From: Youngiibacter multivorans
Lineage (GTDB): Bacteria; Bacillota; Clostridia; Clostridiales; Clostridiaceae
Reading direction: 5' to 3'
DNA: 64,000 nucleotides
NCBI RefSeq assembly: GCF_017873395.1
Contig: NZ_JAGGKC010000001.1
Span: 248,001-312,000, forward strand
A model generated the notes under the pieces. That model made no database searches. It had not been told where the DNA came from and saw nothing but the letters and a program-made list of their open reading frames with translations. Below, in pieces: positions 34,506-43,976 of this stretch. A program made the translations under genes and the position numbers. The stretch's first letter is position 1. Each line of letters starts with the position of its first letter.

Positions 34506-37500
34506 TTAGCTGAACAGACCCTCTATCTCCTTTTCAGTAAGCTTTCCGAGAATGGTTTCTCCCGGCTTTATGACCGAGTCCACCATATCCTTCTTCCTTT
34601 CCTGGAGCGATACTATCTTCTCTTCAATTGTGCCTGCAGTGATGAACCTGTATACCTGAACCTTGTTCTTCTGTCCTATCCTGTAAGCCCTGTCAGTAGC
34701 CTGGTCCTCGACCGCAGGGTTCCACCACGGGTCAAAATGTACTACAACATCCGCTTCCGTGAGGTTAAGTCCTGTTCCTCCTGCCTTAAGCGAGATGAGG
34801 AATATGTTCCTTTCTCCGTTCTGGAAGGAATTAACGAGATCTATCCTGTCCCTTGAATCAACTCCGCCATCAAGATAAAGGCAGGGATGACCGTTTGCCT
34901 CGAGCTCTTTGCGTATTATCGCGAGCATTGAAGTGAACTGTGAGAAGACCAGCACCTTGTGGCCGCCTTTTATGCTTTCGTCAACGAGCTCCATAAGCGC
35001 ATCCAGCTTTGCGCTCCTGCCCTTATACCCGTCGATTATAAGAGCCGGATGGTTGCAGGTCTGTCTGAGCCTTGTAAGGAGCGACAGTATCTTGATGTGG
35101 CTGTGCTTTGTTTCGCCTGTTATCTCCTTCTTCGCTTCAGAAAGCTTCGCCACGTAGACCTTTTTCTGGGACTCGTCCATGTCGAGGAGAAGCCTTGTCT
35201 CGATCTTGTCAGGGAGCTCCTTGAGGACATCCTTCTTCAGCCTTCTTAGAATGAACGGCTTCACATGTGAAACCAGATTCCTGAGCGCATCCTTGTCACC
35301 ATAAGTGGTTATGGGCTTCTCGTATCGTTCGAGGAACTTCCTGTGCGAACCCAGGTATCCAGGCATAAGGAAGTCGAATATGGACCACAGCTCGGTCAGA
35401 GTATTCTCCACCGGAGTTCCTGTCATCGCAAGCCTGTACCTGGATTTGATTGACTTTACGCTCTTTGCCGCTGACGTCACCGGATTCTTTATGTGCTGAG
35501 CCTCATCCAGTATGCAGTAGTTGAAGTCTATGTCCGCATAGAGGTCCTGGTCCTTCCTGACAAGAGGGTATGAGGTCAGTACTATATCGTGGTCAGCAGC
35601 AAGTGTGACGAGGGTTTCCCTGGTCTTTCTGGAGCCGTCTACCACGAGAACCCTGAGTCCAGGGCCGAATTTCTCTATTTCTGCCTTCCAGTTGTATACC
35701 AGGCTTGTAGGTGCGACAACCAGCGACGGGCGAGACTTGTCTCCGCTGTCAATTAGAGTTATTACCTGCAATGTCTTTCCAAGACCCATGTCATCGGCAA
35801 GTATTCCGCAAAGCCCGCTTGACTCGAGAGCCTTCAACCACTTTACACCTGTCTTCTGGTAATCCCTAAGTATTGATTTGTAGCTTGCAGGTACCTTGAA
35901 GTCGAAGGATTTAGGATCCCTGATCCTCGCAATCATCTCACTTACATGTGCATCCTTGCTGAATAGAATACCGGTGTCCTTGAGTGCCTCCTCAAGATAA
36001 AGTGCTCTGCTCACAGGAACCGAAATGCTTCCATCCATAAGGTCCTTTTCTTTCAGACCAAGGTTTGTGACTACCTCGCTAAGCGCTTTCAGGCTGCTGT
36101 CGAGGGTATCGATGAAGGTACCATCCTTGAGCCTGTGATATTTCTTTCCATCCTTCGAGGAACCAAGAATTTCAAGCAGTTCATGGGAGGAAAGACCATC
36201 AGGAAGATCGAATGAAAACTCAAGGTAGCTTGCTCCGTCCTTTGAGGATAGTGATATTCCTGGTGAAGAAGCGCCTTTTGAGGTAATTTTTCTGAAATCG
36301 TCGCTGTAGTAGACCTCAGCCCTTTCCTTCAGGAGCGGAAGCCCCTTTGTCAGGAAAAGCCATATCTCCTCATCTCCGTCCAGGTACATATGGTCCATGA
36401 ACAGCCTGAACTCACAGTCCTCGAACACGCTCATGATGCCCTCTTCCATTGGGATGTCCCTTACAATCACAATCCCGGTCTCTTTCATTAGTATCTCATT
36501 GCCGAGATTGTCCCTGACAAGCGTGTCGTTGTTTTCCCTTACAGTATAATCACCGTACCTGAATTTGAGCTTGGCTGTAATGCTGTCTTCATGTATGTCA
36601 AGGTAGACCTCCGGCCTGAGCTCCTCGGTTATTATCTTATCCTGCAGGGCTCCATCAAGGATGACCTGACCTGTCCTTCCAAGCTCAGGCAGGACGCTTG
36701 AAAGGAAGGTATCCCTCAGGTCCTGAGGTATCGGCAGGAATCCGCCATCTTCCTTCTGGAGTATTGTCGAGTTGATCGTCCTTATGGTCTTAAGTTCCCT
36801 GTCAGGCACGATGCCAAGGATGCCGGGCTCATGGAACACAGCGGCGGTCTCATCAAGAAAATGGCAGCCCTTGTCGAGTTTTACCCGCAAAGACAGACTG
36901 CCTGATTTTTCACTGATGCTGTAGCTTATCTTCGGTGACACCTCTGCAATTACCACAGGCTCTTTCCTGACTCCGGTCATACCGCCTGCGAAAGGGCTGG
37001 TATAGTGGACGGTTTCACCGTTCAAAAGTCTTAATACCTTCTTCATCATCTGAGGTGTAAGGAGAAATCGGTCTCCTCTGACTACAGTTTTCGACCTGAC
37101 ATATGGTTCAGACGGAACTGATAGTGCAAGGTAGAGGCTGTGAAGATACTCAAAAAGCTCATCATAAGGTTTGTCAGCCTTGATGAGTCCTTCAGACCAC
37201 TTGTCCAGAAACTCCTCCATGCTTTTTTCGAAATGCATCTTTTCTTTTCCGGACCTTATCCTAAGTGAGGTTGTGGTATCAAAACCATCCTCTTCTTCAA
37301 GGAAGACCTCTATATCCAGCTCCTCAGGAGATTCCTCGAAAGACGACATTGAGATACCCTCTATGAGAGCCCTTGCGGATCGTCCTGACTGAACCGGGGG
37401 TTTCCCCTGCCGAAATATGTTTACCTGTCTTCCCAGGTCCACCCTTTCAAGTGACATAAGGGTTGCGAGGACATGCTTGCATGCTTCTCCGCTGGATTCA

Positions 37501-37715
37501 TAGGAGGGGCATGAGCAGTAATAGTCCTCCACAGCTCCGTCGCTGCCCATTTCTATATAGGTGCTGTAAAGCTTCTTGCCCTTCACGGTAGACCTTACCT
37601 GAGTTCCGCTAACGTTTAGTGCAGTTACTCTTCTGTCCTTGGAATATATTGAGGCTCTGTCATATACGGCGGATGAACCTGCCAGCTCGACGAGATATTG
37701 CCTTGAGAACGTCAT
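34506..37715 (-). CDS. SWIM zinc-finger SNF2-family helicase/ATPase
   Basis: A 1069-residue Swi2/Snf2 protein. An N-terminal SWIM finger (CSCPSYESSGEACKHV) is followed by a long helicase-associated region, then the ATPase: DDMGLGKTLQ (Walker A), ILDEAQHIKNP (DEAQ box), MTGTPVEN, and the C-terminal helicase half with HFDPWWNPAVEDQATDRAYR. The start at 37715 is chosen because AAGGAAGGT precedes it; the frame continues to 37763 without such a site. These proteins move along DNA, often in repair or defence. Operon with the RlmI-like and MATE genes downstream. Confidence 0.92.
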   Translation of the reverse strand: MTFSRQYLVELAGSSAVYDRASIYSKDRRVTALNVSGTQVRSTVKGKKLYSTYIEMGSDGAVEDYYCSCPSYESSGEACKHVLATLMSLERVDLGRQVNIFRQGKPPVQSGRSARALIEGISMSSFEESPEELDIEVFLEEEDGFDTTTSLRIRSGKEKMHFEKSMEEFLDKWSEGLIKADKPYDELFEYLHSLYLALSVPSEPYVRSKTVVRGDRFLLTPQMMKKVLRLLNGETVHYTSPFAGGMTGVRKEPVVIAEVSPKISYSISEKSGSLSLRVKLDKGCHFLDETAAVFHEPGILGIVPDRELKTIRTINSTILQKEDGGFLPIPQDLRDTFLSSVLPELGRTGQVILDGALQDKIITEELRPEVYLDIHEDSITAKLKFRYGDYTVRENNDTLVRDNLGNEILMKETGIVIVRDIPMEEGIMSVFEDCEFRLFMDHMYLDGDEEIWLFLTKGLPLLKERAEVYYSDDFRKITSKGASSPGISLSSKDGASYLEFSFDLPDGLSSHELLEILGSSKDGKKYHRLKDGTFIDTLDSSLKALSEVVTNLGLKEKDLMDGSISVPVSRALYLEEALKDTGILFSKDAHVSEMIARIRDPKSFDFKVPASYKSILRDYQKTGVKWLKALESSGLCGILADDMGLGKTLQVITLIDSGDKSRPSLVVAPTSLVYNWKAEIEKFGPGLRVLVVDGSRKTRETLVTLAADHDIVLTSYPLVRKDQDLYADIDFNYCILDEAQHIKNPVTSAAKSVKSIKSRYRLAMTGTPVENTLTELWSIFDFLMPGYLGSHRKFLERYEKPITTYGDKDALRNLVSHVKPFILRRLKKDVLKELPDKIETRLLLDMDESQKKVYVAKLSEAKKEITGETKHSHIKILSLLTRLRQTCNHPALIIDGYKGRSAKLDALMELVDESIKGGHKVLVFSQFTSMLAIIRKELEANGHPCLYLDGGVDSRDRIDLVNSFQNGERNIFLISLKAGGTGLNLTEADVVVHFDPWWNPAVEDQATDRAYRIGQKNKVQVYRFITAGTIEEKIVSLQERKKDMVDSVIKPGETILGKLTEKEIEGLFS

Positions 37716-38090
37716 CTTCTGTACCTTCCTTTGGGTCTTTAGTAGAAATATACCGGCTTTCATACAGGAAGTCTTCTGCGAAGTTTTAAATCTTCTGCGA
37801 AGTTTTTTAAAAGCTTACCTAAACTTTCCAAAAGCCACCTATCATTTTACCACAAAATGAAGCAGATACAAAATCAAAGGACATGTTTTTTATCGTTTTG
37901 AAATAGCTGGAAGCAGCTTTGAGTTCTGCACGAGCATTTCGGGTGACTCCGGCAATGGGTGAGGATGGTAAAGACAGTAAAGACTCCAAAGATAATTTTT
38001 GAAACAGGTAAACAACATGAAAGGTTTTGATATAATAAAGGTGGACAGATTCTTGAATTTGTAAATGAACGAAGAACAAGGAGGAGCGAA
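37716..38090. other. Divergent intergenic region, SNF2 to kbl
   Basis: No gene is seen. An extended -10 (TGATATAAT, box at 38031-38036) serves kbl. A GC-richer block at about 37905-37990, including the small hairpin AGCTG-GAAG-CAGCT, is unexplained. I see no glycine riboswitch or T-box motif here. Confidence 0.45.
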
Positions 38091-39281
38091 ATGGGCAGCA
38101 TAGGGCTGGAAAGATTCTTGAGGGAAAATCTGGCGGAGCTTAAATCGAAGGGACTCTACAATGAGATAAACATCCTTGACGGAGCGAACGGACCCGTAAT
38201 TGAAATCGGAGGGAAGAAATTCATAAACCTTTCATCCAATAACTATCTCGGGCTTGCGACAGACAAGAGATTAATTGAAAAGGCTGTGGAAGCTACTGTC
38301 AGGTACGGTGTTGGTGCTGGTGCTGTAAGGACCATAAACGGTACCCTTAAGGTTCATGATGAGCTTGAAAAGAGAATCGCAACGTTCAAGGGAACCGAGG
38401 CAGCCATTGCATTCCAGAGCGGCTTCAACTGCAACATGGGAGCGATTTCTGCGATAATGACCAAGGATGATGCCATTCTTTCTGATGAGCTTAACCATGC
38501 ATCAATTATAGACGGATGCAGGCTTTCAGGGGCAAAGATAATAAGGGTCAGGCACCAGGACATGGATGACCTGAAGGCTAAGGCGAAAGAGGCCATAGAA
38601 TCAGGACTTTACGGGAAGCTTATGTATATTTCGGACGGCGTATTCTCCATGGATGGTGATGTGGCTGACATAGACGGTATTGTCGAAGCCTGCAGGGAGT
38701 ACGACCTTATCAGCTATATTGATGATGCTCATGGCTCAGGTGTCATGGGAAAGGGTGCAGGTACTGTCAAGCACTTCGGGCATTCTAAGGATATCGACCT
38801 GCAGATGGGAACCCTGTCAAAGGCGATTGGAGTCGTCGGAGGCTATGTGGCAGGAACAAAGGACCTGATAGACTGGCTGAAGGTAAGGGCAAGGCCGTTC
38901 CTGTTTTCAACCTCAATGACACCTGCAAGCGCAGCGGCATGCATAGAAGCTATTGATATCATGGAAGAGAGCACTGAGCTTCATGACAGGCTATGGGAAA
39001 ACGGGCTGTACCTCAAGAAGAGGCTGAAGGAGATGGGCTTCAACATAGGCAATTCACAGACACCTATCACTCCGGTCATAATTGGCGATGAGGTGAGGGC
39101 TCAGAGGTTCTCGAAGAGGCTGTTTGAAGAAGGCGTATATGCCAAGGCCATAACATTCCCGACAGTGCCCATGGGTACCGGGAGAATCAGGAACATGCCG
39201 ACTGCAGCACATACGACAGAAATGCTGGACATAGCCCTGTCAGCCTATGAGAAGGTAGGCAGGGAACTCGGAGTCATTTAA
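38091..39281 (+). CDS. kbl: Glycine C-acetyltransferase (2-amino-3-ketobutyrate CoA ligase)
   Basis: A 396-residue PLP enzyme of the alpha-oxoamine synthase family. It cleaves 2-amino-3-ketobutyrate with CoA to glycine and acetyl-CoA. Visible are FINLSSNNYLGLA, DELNHASIIDGCRLSGA, the aspartate-histidine loop DDAHGSGVMG, and the PLP lysine in TLSKAIGVVGGY. The family also includes BioF, but the following gene is an SDR threonine dehydrogenase, which makes the Kbl role much more likely. AAGGAGGAG gives a strong ribosome site. Confidence 0.93.
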   Translation: MGSIGLERFLRENLAELKSKGLYNEINILDGANGPVIEIGGKKFINLSSNNYLGLATDKRLIEKAVEATVRYGVGAGAVRTINGTLKVHDELEKRIATFKGTEAAIAFQSGFNCNMGAISAIMTKDDAILSDELNHASIIDGCRLSGAKIIRVRHQDMDDLKAKAKEAIESGLYGKLMYISDGVFSMDGDVADIDGIVEACREYDLISYIDDAHGSGVMGKGAGTVKHFGHSKDIDLQMGTLSKAIGVVGGYVAGTKDLIDWLKVRARPFLFSTSMTPASAAACIEAIDIMEESTELHDRLWENGLYLKKRLKEMGFNIGNSQTPITPVIIGDEVRAQRFSKRLFEEGVYAKAITFPTVPMGTGRIRNMPTAAHTTEMLDIALSAYEKVGRELGVI

Positions 39282-39296
39282 GGGGAGACTTTATAG

Positions 39297-40253
39297 ATGA
39301 AGAACATACTTGTAACCGGAGCATTGGGCCAGCTTGGCTCTGAGCTTGTGACACATCTCAGGGAAATATACGGAACTGACAACGTGCTTGCCACTGACAT
39401 CAGGAATCCTCAGGAGGGTACAAAGGTGGCCGAAGGTCCCTTTGAACTGCTGGATGTGACTGATGGCAATGGATTCATGCAGGCTGCAAGGAAATGGAAG
39501 CCTGACACGATAATACATCTTGCGGCACTTTTGTCTGCAACCGCCGAAAAGAACCCCATGCTTGCATGGAACATAAACATGGGGGGACTTATAGGAGGTC
39601 TTGAAGCTGCCAGGGAAGCTCATGCAAGCTTCTTCACCCCAAGCTCAATCGGAGCATTCGGACCTTCCACTCCAAAGGTGATGACTCCCCAGGATACTAT
39701 CCAGAGGCCGCGGACCATATACGGAGTGACTAAGGTATCAGGTGAGCTTCTCTGTGATTACTACCACCTGAAGTTCGGAGTGGACACCAGAGGAGTAAGG
39801 TTTCCGGGGCTGATTGGCTATGTCACAGCACCAGGCGGCGGAACCACTGATTATGCAGTGGACATATTCTATGATGCCATAAGGAAGAAAAGCTACACCT
39901 CATACATAGCGGAAGGCACATTCATGGACATGATGTACATGCCTGATGCGCTGAAGGCAGTTGTAGACCTTATGGAGGCTGACCCCGGAAGGCTCCTGCA
40001 CAGGAACGCTTTCAACATAACGGCCATGTCCTTCGATCCGGAACTGGTCGCTGCAGAAATAAGGAAGCATATTCCGGAATTCAAGATGGGCTATGAGGTT
40101 GATCCAGTCAGACAGGCAATTGCGGATTCGTGGCCGAACAGTATCGACTGCACGGCAGCTATAGAAGAATGGGGTTTCAAGCCAACCTACGACCTTGAAG
40201 GCATGACTTCCGACATGCTTGTGCAGCTCAGGAAAAAGCTCATTGTCACTTAA
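39297..40253 (+). CDS. tdh: L-threonine 3-dehydrogenase, SDR type
   Basis: A 318-residue NAD-dependent enzyme that oxidises threonine to 2-amino-3-ketobutyrate, the substrate of the preceding enzyme. The NAD-binding loop is GALGQLGSEL and the catalytic YxxxK is YGVTKVSGE; TPSSIGAFGP gives the active-site serine region. This short-chain (epimerase-like) type is unrelated to the zinc-dependent E. coli Tdh. The pair forms a route from threonine to glycine and acetyl-CoA and is probably one operon (15-base gap). Confidence 0.93.
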   Translation: MKNILVTGALGQLGSELVTHLREIYGTDNVLATDIRNPQEGTKVAEGPFELLDVTDGNGFMQAARKWKPDTIIHLAALLSATAEKNPMLAWNINMGGLIGGLEAAREAHASFFTPSSIGAFGPSTPKVMTPQDTIQRPRTIYGVTKVSGELLCDYYHLKFGVDTRGVRFPGLIGYVTAPGGGTTDYAVDIFYDAIRKKSYTSYIAEGTFMDMMYMPDALKAVVDLMEADPGRLLHRNAFNITAMSFDPELVAAEIRKHIPEFKMGYEVDPVRQAIADSWPNSIDCTAAIEEWGFKPTYDLEGMTSDMLVQLRKKLIVT

Positions 40254-40262
40254 GAGGAGATA

Positions 40263-40286
40263 ATGGATGAGAAACTGGAGGAATAA
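40263..40286 (+). other. Short upstream ORF (7 codons) duplicating the next start
   Basis: ATGGATGAGAAA at 40263 recurs at 40289. The first copy runs MDEKLEE and stops. It has GAGGAGA upstream, so it could be translated as a leader, or it may simply be a relic of a short duplication. Confidence 0.35.
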
Positions 40287-40288
40287 CA

Positions 40289-40726
40289 ATGGATGAGAAA
40301 TTTCTGATAGTCAACAGCAGGATACTGCCTGAAGTCTTTTCCAAGGTACTTGAGGTCAAGAGACTTCTGCATACCGGAAAGGTAAAGGATATAAGCGAAG
40401 GGGTAAAGGTTGTCGGGATATCCCGCAGCGCCTATTACAAGTACAAGGACAATGTCTTTCTGCTGTCAGAAGGGACAAAAGGGAGAAAGGCAACTATCAA
40501 CTTTCTGGTAAACCATGAGCCGGGATCGCTTTCCAGAGTCCTGGACAAGCTTGGCGAGGTAAAGGCGAACATCGTGACGATAAATCAGGACATACCTATA
40601 AACAACGCAGCCAGCGTAAACCTTACAATAGATATGGCTGAGATGGTCATGGACATCAAGGAGCTCATGGACTCCTTAAGCGATGAGGATTTCATAATAA
40701 AGATGCAGCTGATCGCTGTAGAATAG
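40289..40726 (+). CDS. ACT-domain protein, PheB-like
   Basis: A 145-residue protein with an N-terminal helix-turn-helix-like segment (VKVVGISRSAYYKYKDNVF) and a C-terminal ACT domain (NHEPGSLSRVLDKLGEVKAN). This is the PheB/UPF0735 layout of Bacillota, whose members are linked to aromatic amino acid or threonine/homoserine metabolism. Its position after tdh suggests a sensor of an amino acid. CTGGAGGAATAAC gives the ribosome site. Confidence 0.8.
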   Translation: MDEKFLIVNSRILPEVFSKVLEVKRLLHTGKVKDISEGVKVVGISRSAYYKYKDNVFLLSEGTKGRKATINFLVNHEPGSLSRVLDKLGEVKANIVTINQDIPINNAASVNLTIDMAEMVMDIKELMDSLSDEDFIIKMQLIAVE

Positions 40727-40807
40727 GAACTTCACGGATTGTTAACATTGCAGAGCACTTTACCTTTGACATTTTTGTTATACTCAAACTGACAGGAGGT
40801 GCACTTA

Positions 40808-41575
40808 ATGGAAGTAAAATACTTTTCCTTCATTGGTGACATATTTGGATTCATATTCCCGCTGATCATTTTCTTTGTGATCGCAAACACAATAAAATCT
40901 GCATCCGAGGCACAAAGGAAGGCGCAGAAGGGTTCAAGAGGGAATGTTTGGCAGGACCCGACCATGCAGCCAAACAGGAATGTAGGAACCACGCCAGGCA
41001 GAAGCACTGCAACCAGACAGGAGCCATGGAATGATCTCGGTAAGATGATACAGGGCTATATTTTCGAGGAACCTGAAGCTGCCAAGCCAATGCAAAGAAA
41101 CACATCAAGAAACCAGCCTTCAATGAAGGAGAGCCAGACCGTCATGAGAGACCAGATGAAGGCGGAAAGGGACCTCAGGTACGAAGGTGACAAGTATACC
41201 GGAGCTTCATCACCAAAGAACCAGGGGACAAACACCATGAGAGATGGCCAGACTGTCCTCAGGGAACAGATGAAGAAGGAAAGGGACAAGAGGTATGCAG
41301 GTGACCAGGACAAGACAAGGGTTGCTGCGGCAGCTCCTACTGATGGCAAAGCACAGGCGGCATTCGACACCTACATCGCGCCAAGAAGCGACAGCTTCAT
41401 AGCAGGTATGGGCAATTCCTTCCTGAACTATGCTGACCAGTTCCTGAGAGCCGGAGACAGCTACCTTAACTACAAGCCAGGCGGACTTTACGGGTATAGC
41501 TCCAAAAGCTATGAAGAGGCCCTGAAGAAAACCGATGCGATTAAAGACAAGGGGTCGGCAGCTGCAAAGCTTTGA
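40808..41575 (+). CDS. Membrane-anchored hypothetical protein with internal repeat
   Basis: A 255-residue protein with one N-terminal membrane helix (FGFIFPLIIFFVIANTI) and a polar, glycine/arginine-rich cytoplasmic region. Two copies of a 20-residue unit are seen, SQTVMRDQMKAERDLRYEGD and GQTVLREQMKKERDKRYAGD, about 40 residues apart. The start at 40808 has AGGAGGT upstream; a GTG at 40799 lies inside that site. No family is recognised. A terminator follows. Confidence 0.65.
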   Translation: MEVKYFSFIGDIFGFIFPLIIFFVIANTIKSASEAQRKAQKGSRGNVWQDPTMQPNRNVGTTPGRSTATRQEPWNDLGKMIQGYIFEEPEAAKPMQRNTSRNQPSMKESQTVMRDQMKAERDLRYEGDKYTGASSPKNQGTNTMRDGQTVLREQMKKERDKRYAGDQDKTRVAAAAPTDGKAQAAFDTYIAPRSDSFIAGMGNSFLNYADQFLRAGDSYLNYKPGGLYGYSSKSYEEALKKTDAIKDKGSAAAKL

Positions 41576-41583
41576 GACTGACG

Positions 41584-41619
41584 ATATGGGGGAGCAGCGA
41601 ATGCTTCCCCTATATTTTT
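41584..41619 (+). terminator. Terminator before folate operon
   Basis: ATATGGGGGAGCA pairs with TGCTTCCCCTATAT, and T residues follow. Confidence 0.8.
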
Positions 41620-41711
41620 CAGGAAATGTCCAAATACAGCTTCTGCTGACAAAAACCACATAATAAAGTAATATTTATATGTAAAACATTTTAATGCTGG
41701 GAGAGATTGAT

Positions 41712-42278
41712 ATGGATAAGGACAGGATAGAGAAGGCGGTCAGGGAGATACTGATAGGTGTCGGAGAGGATCCGGACAGGGAAGGCCTTACTGATACGCC
41801 CAAGAGGATTGCAAGGATGTACGAGGAGATTTTCTCCGGGATAGTAGAGAATGCCGAGGACCATCTCCAGGTGTATTTCCAGGATGAAAAATATGAGGAG
41901 CTGGTGCTTGTCAAGGACATACCATTCTATTCCATGTGCGAGCATCATCTTGTGCCATTCTTCGGAGTAGCACACGTGGCATACATACCCAAGAGCGGGA
42001 GACTTACAGGTCTCAGCAAGCTTGCAAGGGTTGTGGAGACAGTTTCAAAGAGACCTCAGCTTCAGGAAAGGCTAACTGCAGAGGTTGCCGACATCATCAT
42101 GAAGAAGCTTCAGCCTTACGGGGCAATAGTTGTAATTGAGGCGGAGCATATGTGCATGACAATGAGAGGTGTCAAAAAGCCTGGATCGAAGACAGTCACA
42201 TCCGCCATACGAGGAATATTCAACAAGGACTCCAAGTCGAGAGCAGAAGTTCTTTCGATGATAAACAAGGGGCACTAG
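41712..42278 (+). CDS. folE: GTP cyclohydrolase I
   Basis: A 188-residue enzyme that converts GTP to 7,8-dihydroneopterin triphosphate, first step of folate synthesis. Zinc and active-site residues are in FYSMCEHHLVPFFG and in EAEHMCMTMRGV. The start at 41712 is chosen because GGGAG lies 8 bases upstream; an in-frame ATG at 41694 precedes the site. It leads folE-folP-folB-folK-HD, all within a few bases of each other. Confidence 0.96.
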   Translation: MDKDRIEKAVREILIGVGEDPDREGLTDTPKRIARMYEEIFSGIVENAEDHLQVYFQDEKYEELVLVKDIPFYSMCEHHLVPFFGVAHVAYIPKSGRLTGLSKLARVVETVSKRPQLQERLTAEVADIIMKKLQPYGAIVVIEAEHMCMTMRGVKKPGSKTVTSAIRGIFNKDSKSRAEVLSMINKGH

Positions 42279-42280
42279 AC

Positions 42281-43123
42281 ATGGGCATAGAATATTCAAG
42301 CAAGATAAGAAGGCTTTCCTTCCAGGGAAGGGAGCTTGAACTTGGCAGAAGGACCCTTATCATGGGAATACTCAATGTGACCCCGGATTCCTTCTCTGAC
42401 GGAGGTGACTTCATTAGTCCTGACAAGGCAATGGACAGGGTAAGGAAAATGGTTGAAGAGGGCGCTGATATCATCGATGTAGGCGGCGAATCATCCAGGC
42501 CCGGCCATGAGAGGATTACCGAAGAGGAAGAGCTGAGGCGTGTCATTCCTGTAATCAGAAGAATCAGGGAAGAATCTGACATCCTCATATCCCTCGACAC
42601 CATAAGGAGCAGGGTAGCCGAAGAGGCGCTGAAGGCAGGAGCAAATATCATCAACGACATATGGGGACTGCAGCTGGACAAGGATATGGCTGATGTTGCC
42701 AGGCGATATGATGCGCCGGTAATTGTCATGCATAATCAGGATGGAACTGAATATGTTGAGGATATCATGGCTTCTATCAAGAGATTCTTCAGAAGATCCA
42801 TAGAGATAGCTGATATGGCGGGTCTTAGAAGGGAGCTTGTTATCCTTGACCCGGGATTCGGATTTGGAAAGACACCCAGGCAGAACCTGGACCTGATGCC
42901 AAGGATCTCTGAGCTTCTTGAGCTGGACTATCCGATACTCCTCGGGACTTCAAGAAAATCAATGATAAACATGGTCCTGAACCTTCCGCCAAAGGAGAGG
43001 GTAGAAGGAACAATAGCTACCACAGTACTTGGAATAGTCCAGGGAGTCGATATCGTCAGAGTGCATGATGTGCTTGAGAACGCAAGGGCGGCAGCGATGA
43101 CCGATGCCTGCGTGAGGAGGTAG
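42281..43123 (+). CDS. folP: Dihydropteroate synthase
   Basis: A 280-residue TIM-barrel enzyme that joins p-aminobenzoate to dihydropterin pyrophosphate; it is the sulfonamide target. The signature MGILNVTPDSFSDGG is followed by IDVGGESSRPG and DPGFGFGKT. The start at 42281 lies 2 bases after folE; a longer frame to 42152 runs inside folE and is not real. Confidence 0.96.
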   Translation: MGIEYSSKIRRLSFQGRELELGRRTLIMGILNVTPDSFSDGGDFISPDKAMDRVRKMVEEGADIIDVGGESSRPGHERITEEEELRRVIPVIRRIREESDILISLDTIRSRVAEEALKAGANIINDIWGLQLDKDMADVARRYDAPVIVMHNQDGTEYVEDIMASIKRFFRRSIEIADMAGLRRELVILDPGFGFGKTPRQNLDLMPRISELLELDYPILLGTSRKSMINMVLNLPPKERVEGTIATTVLGIVQGVDIVRVHDVLENARAAAMTDACVRR

Positions 43124-43124
43124 G

Positions 43125-43487
43125 ATGGACAGGATAATAATGAAAAACATGTCATTTCACGGAAACCACGGCGTCCTTCAAGAAGAGAAAGTACTTGGCC
43201 AGAAGTTTTTTGTGGACTGCTATCTTAGCCTTGACCTGTCAAAGGCAGGGAAGAATGATGACCTGAATTCGACTGTCAGCTACAGCGAGGTTTACGACAT
43301 GATAAAGGTCATCATGGAAGAGGAAAGATACGACCTTATTGAGGCTGTTGCAGAGAGAATTTGCAGTGCAGTCCTTGTTAATCATGAAAGGGTCATGAAG
43401 GTCGAGGTAACGGTAAGAAAGCCTGAAGCTCCGGTAAAGGGGATCTTTGACTATTTCGCAGTTGAGATTGCAAGGGAGAGAGTATAG
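43125..43487 (+). CDS. folB: Dihydroneopterin aldolase
   Basis: A 120-residue enzyme that splits dihydroneopterin to 6-hydroxymethyl-dihydropterin. The opening MSFHGNHGVLQEEKVLGQKF and the YDLIEAVAERIC segment are typical. It starts 1 base after folP and ends 1 base before folK. Confidence 0.95.
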   Translation: MDRIIMKNMSFHGNHGVLQEEKVLGQKFFVDCYLSLDLSKAGKNDDLNSTVSYSEVYDMIKVIMEEERYDLIEAVAERICSAVLVNHERVMKVEVTVRKPEAPVKGIFDYFAVEIARERV

Positions 43488-43976
43488 ATGGCAAAGGTTT
43501 ACCTTAGCCTTGGAACCAACATAGGCGACAGGCTTGAAAACCTGAGAGAAGCAGTGAACCTGCTGACAGAGAAAGTAGATATCGGAAAGGTATCATCTGT
43601 TTACGAAACCGAGCCGTGGGGATTCGAGGAGCAGGACAGGTTCCTGAACATCGCACTTTCTGGTGAGACTGACCTGAACCCCATTGAGCTTCTGGACTTC
43701 ACCCAAAGCATTGAAGGAGCCATGAAGAGAGTCAAGACTGTCAGATATGGTCCAAGGGTCATAGATGTTGACATACTGCTTTATGAAGGAGTAGAAATGG
43801 ACACGGAAAGGCTTACCATTCCCCATGCGAGGATAATGGAAAGGGCATTCGTGCTGGTGCCTCTAAAAGAGATTGCTGGGGATGATGCCATTCCCGGGCA
43901 GAGCATTTCAGGGCTCCTTGAAAAAATCGGAAGTGAAGGTGTCATATGCTTCAGGGAGGCACCATGGAGAGGCTGA
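43488..43976 (+). CDS. folK: 6-hydroxymethyl-dihydropterin pyrophosphokinase
   Basis: A 162-residue kinase that activates the pterin for FolP. LSLGTNIGDRLENLREA, SSVYETEPWG and RVIDVDILLY are the family signatures. Its stop overlaps the HD gene by 13 bases. Confidence 0.95.
   Translation: MAKVYLSLGTNIGDRLENLREAVNLLTEKVDIGKVSSVYETEPWGFEEQDRFLNIALSGETDLNPIELLDFTQSIEGAMKRVKTVRYGPRVIDVDILLYEGVEMDTERLTIPHARIMERAFVLVPLKEIAGDDAIPGQSISGLLEKIGSEGVICFREAPWRG

Noticed and set aside
37764..38090. Glycine riboswitch before kbl
   Set aside because: No glycine aptamer core motifs are seen.
42152..42280. Upstream extension of folP
   Set aside because: It runs inside folE; the family start and spacing favour 42281.
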